Source: Streptomyces sp. CB02366 (lineage in GTDB: Bacteria > Actinomycetota > Actinomycetes > Streptomycetales > Streptomycetaceae). From it: a DNA stretch of 64,000 nt. The stretch is from the NCBI RefSeq assembly GCF_001905905.1, contig NZ_LIVT01000001.1, positions 1,127,146 through 1,191,145 on the forward strand, given 5' to 3'. Below, piece after piece: positions 51,763 through 61,708 of this stretch (position 1 is the stretch's first letter; each line of letters starts with the position of its first letter). The notes below the pieces were generated by a model. That model saw only the letters and a list, made by a program, of their open reading frames with translations, did not search any database and was not told the DNA's origin. The translations under genes were made by a program, and so were the position numbers.

Positions 51763-52452
51763 TCAGGCGTCCAGCGCCTCGCGCCACTCCCGTACGGCCG
51801 CCGCGTCCACCGGGCCCGACCAGCCGGACGGCCGGGCCGCGCCGCCGATGTGGACCGCGTCGATGCCCGCCGCCCGCAGTTCGGGCAGGTGGTGCAGGTG
51901 GAGGCCGCCGCCGACCAGGACCTGCGCCTCGTACCCCGGCTCGCCGCTGCGGGCCGCCTCGGCCACCAGGGTCGGGATGCCGGAGTCCACCCCGGCCGGG
52001 GAGCCCGCCGTGAGGAACGTGTCGAGACCGGGCAGCTCCGCGAGCTGGGTGCGCAGGGCGTCGCGGTCGGCGGCCCGGTCGATCGCCCGGTGGAACGTCC
52101 ACGGGCAGCCGTCCAGCTCCGCGACCAGCCGCTCGACGGCGACGAGGTCGGCGTGGCCCTCCTGGTCGAGGAAGCCGAAGACGAACGCGTCGGCCCCCGC
52201 CTCCCGCATCTCGTGGGCCTTGCCGACCAGAACATCGATGTCACCGGCGGCGAACCCGTCCGCCACCCTGAGCATCACGCGCAACGGGATGTCCACGGCG
52301 GACCTGATCGCCGCGAAGGTCTCCCGGGACGGCGTCAGACCGTCGGCGGCCATGTCGGTGACCAGTTCGAGGCGGTCTGCGCCTCCGGCCTGGGCGGCGA
52401 CCGCGTCCTCCGCGTCGAGAGCGATCACCTCCAGGACTGCACGGTTGCTCAT
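51763..52452 (-). CDS. cutC: CutC-family protein
   Basis: The 229-residue protein is a TIM-barrel CutC-family member: LEVIALDAEDAVAAQAGGADRLELVTDMAADGLTPSRET, VRVMLRVADGF near residue 60 (family LRVMVRPR-like), EMREAGADAFVFGFLD, TFHRAIDRAAD and VGGGLHLHHLPELRAAGIDAVHIGGAAR. CutC was linked to copper tolerance in E. coli, though its biochemical activity is unsettled. It is divergent from copA with 236 bp between them, so the two form a copper-related locus, but the promoter regions differ: copA has a CsoR-type operator, cutC a DasR-like palindrome. Confidence 0.9.
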   Translation of the reverse strand: MSNRAVLEVIALDAEDAVAAQAGGADRLELVTDMAADGLTPSRETFAAIRSAVDIPLRVMLRVADGFAAGDIDVLVGKAHEMREAGADAFVFGFLDQEGHADLVAVERLVAELDGCPWTFHRAIDRAADRDALRTQLAELPGLDTFLTAGSPAGVDSGIPTLVAEAARSGEPGYEAQVLVGGGLHLHHLPELRAAGIDAVHIGGAARPSGWSGPVDAAAVREWREALDA

Positions 52453-52479
52453 AGGTCCCCATTCCTCCGATACGCAGCT

Positions 52480-52495
52480 ATAGGTCTAGTCCAAT
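52480..52495 (-). promoter_or_regulatory. DasR-like (dre) palindrome upstream of cutC
   Basis: Read toward cutC the site is ATTGGACTAGACCTAT, 28 bp upstream of the ATG. It matches about 12 of 16 positions of the DasR-responsive element ACTGGTCTAGACCACT, including the core CTAGACC. DasR is the GntR-family regulator of N-acetylglucosamine metabolism in Streptomyces. The function here is inferred from sequence and position. Confidence 0.4.
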
Positions 52496-52638
52496 GGCCA
52501 GCCTACGGGGCGGCGACTGGACGGCGCAGCCCTCTATAGGAACGTACGAGCAGGGCGGGACGCGACCCGACCCGCGCCCTCCGCCGCGACCGCCCCTTGC
52601 AATTCATAGGGGAGGGGGGTATACATGAGGCAGATGGA

Positions 52639-52657
52639 GATACCCCCTAGGGGTATC
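52639..52657 (+). promoter_or_regulatory. CsoR-type copper operator
   Basis: GATACCCCCTAGGGGTATC is an 8-bp perfect inverted repeat (GATACCCC/GGGGTATC) around CTA, located 32-50 bp upstream of copA. It matches the G-tract palindrome bound by the copper-sensing repressor CsoR. A related half-site, GGGGGGTATAC, lies at 52615-52624. It predicts copper induction of copA. Confidence 0.85.
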
Positions 52658-52688
52658 TAAGACAGAGGACGGCCCCAGGGAGGACCCC

Positions 52689-54998
52689 GTGTCCGCGCAT
52701 TCCGCCACCACCGACACCAGCGCCGTCGGCTCCGACGCCGGCACGGCCGCGGTCGAGCTCGCGATCGGCGGGATGACCTGCGCCTCGTGCGCGGCCCGGA
52801 TCGAGAAGAAGCTCAACCGGATGGACGGCGTCGAAGCCACCGTGAACTACGCCACCGAGAAGGCGAAGGTCACCTACCAGGGCTCCGAGGTCTCGGTCGA
52901 CGACCTGATCGCGACCGTCGAGGCCACCGGCTACACCGCCCGGCGGCCCGCCCCGCCCGCCACCGCCCCCCGGACCGGGGGCGGCACGGACGCGGCGGAC
53001 GCCCCGGCGCAGGACGCGGAGGACGACGGGCTCACCAGCCTGCGCCAGCGGCTGATCACCGCCGTCGTCCTCGCCGTACCGGTGATCGCGATGGCGATGG
53101 TCCCGGCGCTCCAGTTCGACTACTGGCAGTGGCTCTCGCTGACCCTGACCGCGCCGGTCGTCACCTACGCCGCCTGGCCCTTCCACCGGGCCGCCTGGAC
53201 CAACGCGAAGCACGGCGCGGCCACCATGGACACGCTGATCTCGGTCGGCACCTCGGCCGCGTTCCTCTGGTCGTTGTGGGCGCTGTTCTTCGGGACGGCG
53301 GGCATGGTCGGGATGACGCACCCGTTCGAGTTCACCATCGCCCGCAGCGACGGCGCCGGGAACATCTATCTGGAGGCCGCGGCCGGGGTGACGGCGTTCA
53401 TCCTCGCCGGGCGCTACTTCGAGGCCCGTTCGAAGCGGAAGGCGGGGGCGGCGCTGCGGGCGCTGCTGGAGCTGGGCGCGAAGGAGGTCACCGTCCTGCG
53501 CGACGGCGTCGAGTCGACGATCCCGACCGCCGAACTCCAGGTCGGGGACCGTTTCCTGGTCCGTCCCGGGGAGAAGATCGCGACGGACGGGACGGTGGTG
53601 GAGGGCTCGTCCGCCGTGGACGCCTCGATGCTCACCGGCGAATCCGTCCCCGTCGAGGTCACCACCGGCGACCCCGTCACCGGAGCCACCCTCAACGCCG
53701 CAGGACGCCTCGTCGTCGAAGCCACCCGCGTCGGCGCCGACACCCAACTCGCCCGCATGGCCCAACTCGTCGAAGACGCCCAGAACGGCAAAGCCTCCGC
53801 ACAACGCCTCGCCGACCGCATCTCCGCCGTCTTCGTCCCCGTCGTCATCGCCCTCGCCCTCGCCACCCTCGGCTACTGGCTCGGCAACGGCGCCGGACTC
53901 ACCGCCGCCTTCACCGCAGCCGTCGCCGTCCTCATCATCGCCTGCCCCTGCGCCCTCGGCCTCGCCACCCCCACCGCCCTCATGGTCGGCACCGGACGCG
54001 GCGCCCAACTCGGCATCCTCATCAAAGGCCCCGAAGTCCTGGAGACCACCCGCCGCGCCGACACCATCGTCCTCGACAAGACCGGCACCGTCACCACCGG
54101 CCGCATGACCCTCCAGACCATCCACACCACCCCCACCACCACCGAAACCGAAACCCTCCGCCTCGCCGGAGCCCTGGAGAACGCCTCCGAACACCCCATC
54201 GCCCAAGCCGTCGCCACCGCCGCCACCGACACCACCGGCCCCCTCCCCACCCCCGAGGACTTCGCCAACATCCCCGGACTCGGCGTCCAGGGCATCGTCG
54301 AAGGCCACGCCGTCCTCGTCGGACGCGAACAACTCCTGGCCCAGTGGGAGATCCACCTCCCCACCCCCCTCGCCGAGGCGAAGCAGGCGGCCGAAGCGGC
54401 CGGACGCACCGCGATCACCGTCGCCTGGGACGGCGAAGCACGCGCGGTGCTCGAAGTCGCCGACGCGGTCAAGGACACCAGCGCCGAAGCCATCCGCCGG
54501 CTCCGGGCCCTCGGCCTGACCCCGATCCTCCTGACCGGTGACAACCGGGCCGTGGCGGAGTCGGTCGCGGCCGAGGTCGGCATCGACGAGGTGTACGCGG
54601 AGGTCATGCCGCAGGACAAGGTCGACGTGGTCAAGCGCCTCCAGGCGGAGGGCCGTTCGGTCGCGATGGTCGGGGACGGGGTCAACGACGCCGCCGCCCT
54701 CGCGCAGGCCGACCTCGGGCTCGCGATGGGCACCGGGACGGACGCCGCGATCGAGGCGGGCGACCTCACCCTCGTCCGGGGCGACCTCAACGCCGCCGCC
54801 GACGCGATCCGCCTCTCCCGCCGCACCCTCTCCACCATCCGCACCAACCTCTTCTGGGCCTTCGCCTACAACGTCGCGGCCCTCCCCCTGGCCGCCGCCG
54901 GGCTGCTCAACCCGATGATCGCCGGAGCGGCCATGGCCTTCTCGTCGGTCTTCGTGGTCGGCAATTCGCTGCGGCTGCGCACCTTCAAGGGCGCGTGA
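52689..54998 (+). CDS. copA: copper-exporting P1B-type ATPase
   Basis: CopA pumps cytosolic Cu(I) out across the membrane. The 769-residue protein has one N-terminal metal-binding domain (GMTCASC, Cys31 and Cys34), an actuator loop MLTGESVPV, the CPC ion-binding motif (Cys419-Pro-Cys421), phosphorylation site DKTGTVT (Asp463), the HP motif SEHPIAQA and hinge [36 protein letters not shown] 52689 follows GGGAGG and a CsoR operator lies upstream. Between about 53640 and 54380 the codon style changes abruptly (C-rich, G-poor coding strand; CAA, GAA and GGA codons), unlike both flanks, suggesting a recombined central segment. Confidence 0.95.
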   Translation: MSAHSATTDTSAVGSDAGTAAVELAIGGMTCASCAARIEKKLNRMDGVEATVNYATEKAKVTYQGSEVSVDDLIATVEATGYTARRPAPPATAPRTGGGTDAADAPAQDAEDDGLTSLRQRLITAVVLAVPVIAMAMVPALQFDYWQWLSLTLTAPVVTYAAWPFHRAAWTNAKHGAATMDTLISVGTSAAFLWSLWALFFGTAGMVGMTHPFEFTIARSDGAGNIYLEAAAGVTAFILAGRYFEARSKRKAGAALRALLELGAKEVTVLRDGVESTIPTAELQVGDRFLVRPGEKIATDGTVVEGSSAVDASMLTGESVPVEVTTGDPVTGATLNAAGRLVVEATRVGADTQLARMAQLVEDAQNGKASAQRLADRISAVFVPVVIALALATLGYWLGNGAGLTAAFTAAVAVLIIACPCALGLATPTALMVGTGRGAQLGILIKGPEVLETTRRADTIVLDKTGTVTTGRMTLQTIHTTPTTTETETLRLAGALENASEHPIAQAVATAATDTTGPLPTPEDFANIPGLGVQGIVEGHAVLVGREQLLAQWEIHLPTPLAEAKQAAEAAGRTAITVAWDGEARAVLEVADAVKDTSAEAIRRLRALGLTPILLTGDNRAVAESVAAEVGIDEVYAEVMPQDKVDVVKRLQAEGRSVAMVGDGVNDAAALAQADLGLAMGTGTDAAIEAGDLTLVRGDLNAAADAIRLSRRTLSTIRTNLFWAFAYNVAALPLAAAGLLNPMIAGAAMAFSSVFVVGNSLRLRTFKGA

Positions 54999-55021
54999 GA
55001 CCGGACCGGCCTACGGGGTCG

Positions 55022-55056
55022 GAGCGCGGCGGGACCGTCGAGGTCCCGCCGCGCTC
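55022..55056 (+). terminator. intrinsic terminator after copA
   Basis: A perfect 15-bp stem, GAGCGCGGCGGGACC at 55022-55036, pairs with 55042-55056 around a GTCGA loop, 24 bases beyond the copA stop. Confidence 0.8.
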
Positions 55057-55296
55057 GTGTGTGCGCACGGGGGCCGGGCATGTCCGGTGTTCGTCACCGT
55101 CTGTTGAACAGGGGGTGAACTCACCACAGGACCTGGGGGACTTCCGCCGCCCCCCCACCGGTCCGGCAGCGTACCGGGGGCGGGTGGAGCCCTGTTCGGG
55201 AGACGTGAGGACCGTTCACCGCCGGGCAGTAAGGTGACGGCGATTCACCGCCGTACCGGAAGAAGTCCGGTACGGCGGAGTACGCCAGAGAACAGG

Positions 55297-55734
55297 ATGC
55301 CCAGGGTGAAGAGAATCAAGGCCGCCGTCGTCGCCGTCGCCACCATGGCGGGACTGGCCGTGTCCATCACGCCGGCCCAGGCCGCCGACATCTGCACGGC
55401 CGGTGGAAAAGGCAAGTACATATGCAAGTACGGCGTGACCAAGCACGAGCTGCCGAACGGTGAGGACGAGCAGTTCCTGGTCGGCACCGACTACGCGGTG
55501 TGGTGGCGCATCAGCACGAACGGCAGTTGGAGCAGTTGGACCTCCATGGGCAAGCCCGACCCGTCCGGCGGCGGGGCCAACGCGGCGAGCTCCATCACCG
55601 TGACGGACTGGGAGTCGGGGGGCGAGATCCGGACGAACATGGTGCTGAAGAACACCAACGGCGCCACCGTGGGCAAGATGCGCCTCGACACCGGCAGGGG
55701 CTGGCTGCCCTGGGACTACCCCAACTGCTGCTGA
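55297..55734 (+). CDS. small secreted protein of unknown function
   Basis: The 145-residue precursor has a signal peptide (basic head MPRVKRIK, hydrophobic core, cleavage after AQA at about residue 29). The mature part is about 115 residues, Gly/Ser/Trp-rich (YAVWWRISTNGSWSSWTSMGKPDPSGGG), with cysteines near each end (DICTAGGKGKYICKYGV and PNCC) that may form disulfides. I do not recognise a family. ATG 55297 is preceded by a purine run CCAGAGAACAGG. The upstream 240 bases contain GGTACGGCGGAG-type repeats but no other gene. Confidence 0.65.
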   Translation: MPRVKRIKAAVVAVATMAGLAVSITPAQAADICTAGGKGKYICKYGVTKHELPNGEDEQFLVGTDYAVWWRISTNGSWSSWTSMGKPDPSGGGANAASSITVTDWESGGEIRTNMVLKNTNGATVGKMRLDTGRGWLPWDYPNCC

Positions 55735-55926
55735 TCACGTCGTCGCACCCCGGCCGTGCGTCTGATGCGCGGCCGGTCGTCGCACCGGGTGGGAGCGGGC
55801 TCCGCCGGTGATGTGGCAGACCGGGGGCGTCTCCCGGACGGGCTCCGCGCGATGCGTCACCCCCTCGGCCCGTGCCCCGGCCACCGGGCGCCCGGCCGGA
55901 ACGCCGGACGAGCCGCCGGACGGGGC

Positions 55927-56798
55927 TCAGGCCCGTACGAAACGCAGCCGCGTCCCCGGCACCGCCTGCGCGGCCCCGGCGAGGGCGTGTTCGGGGACGA
56001 CGCCGACGACGGGGTAGCCACCGGTCGTCGGGTGGTCGTGGAGGAAGACGACGGGCCGTCCGTCCGGCGGGACCTGGATCGCGCCCAACACCACTCCCTC
56101 GCTCGGCAGTTCCTCCTTGCGGGACCGTTCCAGCACGGGCCCTTCCGTCCGCAGGCCGATGCGGTTGCTGTGCGGCGAGACGCGGTAGGCAGCGGTGAGG
56201 AGGGTGCGGAGCGCGGACACGGTGAACCAGTCGTGGCGCGGCCCGAGATGGACCGGCAGCACCAGTTCGACGGGGGCGCCCGGCCAGGGGACGGGCCCGG
56301 CGGCGCGCAGCGGGGCGCACCCCGCCGGATCACCCAGCGGAACGGTGTCCCCCTCGCTCAGCGGGGCGGGCCCGAGCCCCGAGAGGAGGTCCGTCGAACG
56401 GCTGCCCAGCACCGCGTCCGGCGTCAGCCCGCCCGCGAACGCCAGGTAGCCGCGCAGGCCGTCCACGGCGGGGCCCGCCTCCAGCACCGCGCCCGCCGGT
56501 ACCCGTACCGGCGCGCCCCACGCCACCGGCCGCCCGTCCACCGTCACCGGGCAGCCCGCGCCCCCGACGACGGCCAGGACCGGACGGTCCGGTCGGACCG
56601 CGCACCCGGTGAGCGTGGTCTCCAAAACGGCGGCGTCCGGTGGGTTGCCGACCAGCCGGTTGGCCAGCCGGGCGGCGGGCGCGTCGAGCGCCCCGGCCCG
56701 TCCGACCCCGAGGTGCGCCCGGCCGGGACGGCCCGCGTCCTGCACGGTGGTCAACGCGCCGGGCCGGACCACGTACAGGCGGGCGGCGGCGGCCGACG

Positions 56799-56802
<4 letters not shown>
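55927..56802 (-). CDS. pxpC: 5-oxoprolinase subunit PxpC (biotin-dependent-carboxyltransferase-like)
   Basis: PxpABC converts 5-oxoproline (pyroglutamate) to glutamate with ATP. The 291-residue PxpC has the family start VVRPGALTTVQDAGRPGRAHLGVGRAGALD, then AARLANRLVGNPPDAAVLETTLTGC, GLRGYLAFAGG and the ending GGYPVVGVVPEHALAGAAQAVPGTRLRFV. GTG 56802 overlaps the pxpB stop as GTGA, indicating coupling. It is the last gene of the leftward operon pxpA-pxpB-pxpC. Confidence 0.9.
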
Positions 56803-57694
<892 letters not shown>

Positions 57695-57698
<4 letters not shown>

Positions 57699-57753
57699 GT
57701 GAACGCCCGTATCGCGACGCCCGTTCACGTGAACGCCCGTATCGCGACGCCCG
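57695..57753 (-). repeat. 30-bp-period tandem duplication at the pxpA-pxpB junction
   Basis: A 29-bp block at 57695-57723 matches 57725-57753 with one difference (T at 57698, C at 57728). Each copy encodes the last residues of PxpA, AIRAFT, and a TGA. The pxpA stop now used is in the right-hand copy; the left-hand copy keeps a TGA overlapping the pxpB ATG (ATGA). Confidence 0.9.
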
Positions 57754-58480
57754 CTTCCTCCAGCGCGGCACGCACCCGGCGGGCGAGGTCCGCCGCGCCC
57801 GGGGTGTCCCCGTGGAGGCAGAGCGAGCGCGCGACGACCGGGACGCGGCTGCCGTCCGCCCCGGTCACCGCCCGCTCGACGGCGATCCCGACGCTCCGGC
57901 GTACGACCTCGTCCGGGTCGTGCACCACCGCGCCCGGTTCGCCGCGCGGCACGAGGGTGCCCTGCGGGGTGTACGCGCGGTCGGCGAACGCCTCCTCCAC
58001 GGCGGGGAGCCGGGCCTCGGCGGCGTGCGCGAGCAGCCGGGAGCCGGGCAGGCCGAGGACGGCCGGGGAGCCGCCCGCGAGCCGGACGCCCGCGACGACG
58101 GCGGCGGCCTGCTCGTCGTCCCGGACGGTCCGGTTGTAGAGCGCGCCGTGCGGTTTGACGTACGAGACGGTGGTGCCGGCGGCCTCCGCGAAGACCCGCA
58201 ACGCGCCTATCTGGTAGGCGATCTCGGCGGTCAGTTCGGCGGCCGGCACGTCCATCGGGCGGCGTCCGAACCCGGCCAGGTCCCGGTAGGAGACCTGCGC
58301 CCCGATCCGTACCCCGCCGGCCGCCGCCGCGTCGCAGACCCGCCGCATCACGGAGGCGTCGCCCGCGTGGAAGCCGCAGGCCACGTTGGCGCTGGTGACG
58401 ACGGCGAGGAGGGCGTCGTCGTCGGTCAGGGTCCAGCGGCCGAAGCCCTCGCCGAGGTCCGCGTTGAGATCCATCGTCAC
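57725..58480 (-). CDS. pxpA: 5-oxoprolinase subunit PxpA (LamB/YcsF family)
   Basis: The 251-residue protein matches LamB/YcsF: MDLNADLGEGFGRW at the start, ANVACGFHAGDASVMRRVCDAA, RIGAQVSYRDLAGFGRRPMD, VKPHGALYNRTVRDDEQAAAV and CLHGDTPGAADLARRVRAALEEAG near the end. It forms the oxoprolinase with PxpB and PxpC. The start is GTG 58480, giving MTMDLNAD like the usual M-x-x-DLNAD spacing; ATG 58474 is the alternative. It is first in the operon. Its 3' end carries the 30-bp duplication. Confidence 0.92.
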   Translation of the reverse strand: MTMDLNADLGEGFGRWTLTDDDALLAVVTSANVACGFHAGDASVMRRVCDAAAAGGVRIGAQVSYRDLAGFGRRPMDVPAAELTAEIAYQIGALRVFAEAAGTTVSYVKPHGALYNRTVRDDEQAAAVVAGVRLAGGSPAVLGLPGSRLLAHAAEARLPAVEEAFADRAYTPQGTLVPRGEPGAVVHDPDEVVRRSVGIAVERAVTGADGSRVPVVARSLCLHGDTPGAADLARRVRAALEEAGVAIRAFT

Positions 58481-58643
58481 GGGCGCACGGTAGGGCCCGC
58501 CCTAGCCGGACGACAAGGGCCGGTCCGGAGGATGGATGCCCCCGGGCCCGGCCGCCCCGCGCACGCCCCGTCACCTCCCGCCCGTCGCGCGTCGCGTCAC
58601 CTCCCGCCCCGTCGCGCGTCGCGTCGCGTTCTAGAGTCGCCCC

Positions 58644-59333
58644 ATGACGAACCCCGGCCCCAGCCCTCGCCCCCCGCAGGACGCCGAGACCGGTCTCCGG
58701 GACCGCTGGCACGAGACGCTGCTGGCCGCGCGCGGCGGGGCGGACGGCCCCGACCCGCTGCCGTACGCCGAGAACCTGCTCGCCCGCTGGGCCGAGCCGC
58801 AGCGCCGCTACCACACGACCGCCCACCTGCGGGCGGTCCTGGAACGGATCGACACGCTGGCGGACCACGCGGAGGACGTGCGGGCGGTACGGCTCGCCGC
58901 CTGGTTCCACGACGCGGTGTACCGGCCCGACCGGAGCGAGAACGAGGAGCGCAGCGCCGCCCTGGCCGAGCGCGCGCTGCCGGAGGCGGGGGTGCAGGAC
59001 GCGGTGACGGCCGAGGTCGCCCGGCTGGTCCGGCTCACCGTCGCCCACGATCCGGCGCCGGGCGACCGCAACGGCGAGGTGCTGTGCGACGCGGACCTGG
59101 CGGTCCTGGCGGGCGGTCCGGAGGAGTACGGGGCGTACGCGGCCCGGGTCCGGGAGGAGTACGCCTTCGTCCCGGACGACGCCTTCCGGGAGGGCCGGGC
59201 GGCGGTGCTGCGGCACCTCGTCGGCCTGCCCCGGCTGTTCCGCACCCCGTACGGCGCGGCGGAGTGGGAGGCGCGGGCCCGGCACAACCTGGCGGCGGAG
59301 CTGGAGCTGCTGGCCGCGTCCGCCCCGGACTGA
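58644..59333 (+). CDS. HD-domain metal-dependent phosphohydrolase-like protein
   Basis: The 229-residue protein matches the family of predicted HD-superfamily hydrolases: RWAEPQRRYHTTAHLRAVL (His in the first metal motif), LAAWFHDAVYRPDRSENEERSA (the HD pair followed by Y-P-D-ENEE) and LCDADLAVLAGGPEEYGAYAARVREEYAFVPD (distal Asp motif). Family members bind metal and may act on nucleotides; none of the products is defined. ATG 58644. Divergent from pxpA. Confidence 0.88.
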   Translation: MTNPGPSPRPPQDAETGLRDRWHETLLAARGGADGPDPLPYAENLLARWAEPQRRYHTTAHLRAVLERIDTLADHAEDVRAVRLAAWFHDAVYRPDRSENEERSAALAERALPEAGVQDAVTAEVARLVRLTVAHDPAPGDRNGEVLCDADLAVLAGGPEEYGAYAARVREEYAFVPDDAFREGRAAVLRHLVGLPRLFRTPYGAAEWEARARHNLAAELELLAASAPD

Positions 59334-59647
59334 CCGGCCGGGCTGCGGACCGGCCGGCGGCCGCCTCCCTCCCTTCCCTCCCTCCCCGGGGGCGTCTCGT
59401 CAACGTCTCTCCCCCGTCGACGCGTCTCCCCCCTTGCCCCGTCAACGCGTCTCCCCGTCGTTCCGTCGACGTGTCAACGTGCCTTCGCAAATGTTCCGGT
59501 TCGTTCACGGTGTCGTCCCGGTCGCACCTTGGCCCGACCGGTGAAGGGCGCCGGGGGCTAACGTCTCGCATCGCAGATGCACACGCCTTCTGCGACGGCG
59601 ATCCGCCGATCTTTCCGCTCCGAACAACTCCACGGGGGTAAGGCGAC
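59334..59647 (+). other. upstream region of the lipoprotein gene with short repeats
   Basis: About 310 bases with no gene. A cluster of related units, GTCAACGTCTCTCCCC, GTCGACGCGTCTCCCC, GTCAACGCGTCTCCCC and GTCGACGTGTCAACG, lies between 59399 and 59480. The promoter of the following gene is probably in 59490-59600, but no clear consensus is seen. Confidence 0.45.
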
Positions 59648-60892
59648 ATGTCCAAGGGTCTCGGCACGACGGCCGGAAGCACGTCCCGGCGGCGCATACT
59701 GCGGCTGGCCGGGGGCGGGCTCACGATGGCGGTGGTCGGGGCCGGCCTGACCGGTTGCGAGGACGAGTCGGCGACCGGCGGCGAGGGCAGCGTTCCGCCG
59801 CCGCGCAGTGCCTCTCCCGGGGACGGCAAGGGGAGCGGGGGCGGCGAGGACGGCAAGGCCCCCGCGCCGCTCTGGACGAAGACCACCTCGGCGCAGACGT
59901 ACGGCGACAACGACGAACTCGTCGCCGTGGACGGCGTGGTGATCGCGAGCGGCGATCCGCTGGCCGCGCTCGCCGGGGCGAGCGGCGAGGAGCGCTGGTC
60001 ACTGGTCGAGGGGGCGACGCCCGGTGCACCGCTGCTGCTCGGGGCGGGCACCCTGTACCTGGCCAGCGGCAAGTACGACGGCAGCGTGATCGGCTTCGTA
60101 CCGGGGACGGGCAAGGAATCCTGGCGCAGCCACCTCGGCAAGGAGTACCGGCAGCCGAGGCCCATCGCGGTGGACGCGGAGCAGGTGTACGTCGTGGCGG
60201 AGATCCTGGAGGCCGACGGCTCGTCCCACACCAACGTGATCGCCGCACTGAACAGCACCACCGGCAAGGTCGCCTGGAAGGAGCAGCGCGACCTCGGCAC
60301 CGAGCAGAACGGCATCCACGCCGCCGTGCAGGGCCGCCACCTGGTCTACACGGACTACAAGAAGAACCTCACCGTCCGCGACACCGCCACCGGCAAGCAG
60401 GTGTGGACGCACAAGACGACGAAGACGAGCTACGGGCCGTTCGCCGTCCACCAGGACCTGGTGATCGTTCCGCAGGGTTCCCGGCTCCAGGCGTTCGCGC
60501 TGGCGGACGGCTCCGAGAAGTGGTCCGTGGAGGCGGAGGAGTTCTCCCTGTTCCGGGAGCCGAGCGTCGTGGACGGGGTGCTGTACATCGCGGACAGCGG
60601 GCGCATGCTGTGGGCCCTCGAACCGGCGACCGGGAAGAAGGTCTGGCAGTCCACGGCGCTCCGGGACGCGAGCGTGCAGGTGCCCCGGCAGATCGTCAGG
60701 GTGGGCGGCACGCTGTACGGGGCCACCGACCTGGACCCGGAGGGCGGCGTCCACGCCTTCGACGCGAAGACCGGCGCCCTGCGCTGGACGTTCAACGACG
60801 GGACGGGCGATTACCACGCGTGGCTGGTGGCCACGGACGGCAAGCACGTCTTCGCCCTGCACGGCAAGAAGCTGCACGCGCTGCCCGCCTAG
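59648..60892 (+). CDS. Tat-exported PQQ-repeat beta-propeller lipoprotein
   Basis: The 414-residue precursor has a twin-Arg motif (SRRRILRLAGG, residues 13-23) and a lipobox LTGC (Cys37), so it is probably exported folded by Tat and lipid-anchored. After a Gly/Ser/Pro linker (residues 40-72), six or seven PQQ-type blades follow, with repeating motifs G-x-E-x-W, TGKVAWK, TGKQVWTHK, DGSEKWSVEAE, TGKKVWQST and TGALRWTF. The fold resembles BamB and PQQ-dehydrogenase-like proteins; no enzyme motif is seen. Its TAG stop (60890-60892) is formed by the inserted MITE: TA from the flank and G from the element, so the original C-terminus may have been longer. Confidence 0.85.
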   Translation: MSKGLGTTAGSTSRRRILRLAGGGLTMAVVGAGLTGCEDESATGGEGSVPPPRSASPGDGKGSGGGEDGKAPAPLWTKTTSAQTYGDNDELVAVDGVVIASGDPLAALAGASGEERWSLVEGATPGAPLLLGAGTLYLASGKYDGSVIGFVPGTGKESWRSHLGKEYRQPRPIAVDAEQVYVVAEILEADGSSHTNVIAALNSTTGKVAWKEQRDLGTEQNGIHAAVQGRHLVYTDYKKNLTVRDTATGKQVWTHKTTKTSYGPFAVHQDLVIVPQGSRLQAFALADGSEKWSVEAEEFSLFREPSVVDGVLYIADSGRMLWALEPATGKKVWQSTALRDASVQVPRQIVRVGGTLYGATDLDPEGGVHAFDAKTGALRWTFNDGTGDYHAWLVATDGKHVFALHGKKLHALPA

Positions 60893-61068
60893 GGCGTGTT
60901 TCGGAAGGAGCGTCGTCCGCCCGGAGGGCGGGTTCGGCGGCGTCCGGTGCGTGCGATCGCAAGGCGGAGGGCCGCCCCGATACTGGTGGTATCGGGGTGG
61001 TCCCGACAACGCGGCGAGCGTGCGTGCCGGGCGTCGCCGAACAGGCGGGGCTTTCGCAACACGCCCTA
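60890..61068. mobile_element. MITE-like element, copy 2 (179 bp with TA ends)
   Basis: The element begins TA-GGGCGTGTTTCGGAAGG and ends GGGCTTTCGCAACACGCCC-TA. It has the same length and internal hairpin as copy 1, with about eight differences by eye in 179 bases. The terminal repeats are less perfect than in copy 1. Its left end abuts the PQQ lipoprotein gene and completes that gene's stop codon. No transposase is encoded. Confidence 0.8.
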
Positions 61069-61145
61069 GGGCCGAACGGAGTCCGCCCGCGAACGGGCAC
61101 CGGGAAGCCGGTGCTCCGCGAGGCGGGGCGAGGGGGCAGAAGGGG

Positions 61146-61412
61146 TCAGAACAGGGCGAGAGTGTCCAGGGGCTCGGGCTCGGGTGCGTCGGCGGGGTCC
61201 GGGACGTCGAGGTCGAGCTCCATCTGGCGGCCGGCCTCGGGCAGGTCCACGGTGCTCAGGGACTCCGAGCAGGACACGAGGAACCCTTCCGGGTCGCGGC
61301 GTGCGCTCGCATCGTCGTGCCGCCACAGGCGGCCCTTCGTCAGCGATCCGGCCATGGGGGCGACAGCCGTCGGCCGACGGCACTTCGGACACTCCACCCG
61401 GGGAAGCTTCAC
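61146..61412 (-). CDS. small zinc-ribbon-like protein (88 residues)
   Basis: The protein starts VKLPRVECPKCRRPTAVAPMAGSLTKGRLWRHDD, with a CPKC knuckle near residue 8 and one further Cys (VSCSES); a HD and distal Asp may complete a site. The second half is acidic and ends LDTLALF, also seen in related Streptomyces proteins. From memory these are small conserved phage/plasmid-like proteins of unknown function. GTG 61412 lies just after GGGGGT. It stands next to the MITE in a decayed area. Confidence 0.6.
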   Translation of the reverse strand: MKLPRVECPKCRRPTAVAPMAGSLTKGRLWRHDDASARRDPEGFLVSCSESLSTVDLPEAGRQMELDLDVPDPADAPEPEPLDTLALF

Positions 61413-61708
61413 ACCCCCAGTGTGGCGGACCGGCCCGTGGCGCACAGCCCCTTCTCCGCCGTGGAGCCGTGACCCACGTCAGCGACGCCGCCGTGCGCGA
61501 CGTCCTCCGGCCGCACCGCGACCGCGGGGCGATCAGCCGGCTCCGCGCCACCCGGGGGGGCGCCGGGGCCGCGGCGACGGCGGTGGGGGTGGCGGAAGAC
61601 CGGCTCGACCCGGATGCGCGGATCTCGACGTTGACCGGCTCTCGCACGTCATCGACTCCGTACGGCGGGCCGGTGAGCGGCCCCCGCTGCCGGCCGGCTC
61701 GCCAGGAG
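61413..61708 (+). other. probable decayed coding stretch
   Basis: From GTG 61468 one frame reads VTHVSDAAVRDVLRPHRDRGAISRLRATRGG and then loses protein character near 61610, while another frame reads DLDVDRLSHVIDSVRRAGERPPLPAG up to 61700. This looks like one gene broken by a frameshift, but I cannot name the family. Confidence 0.25.
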
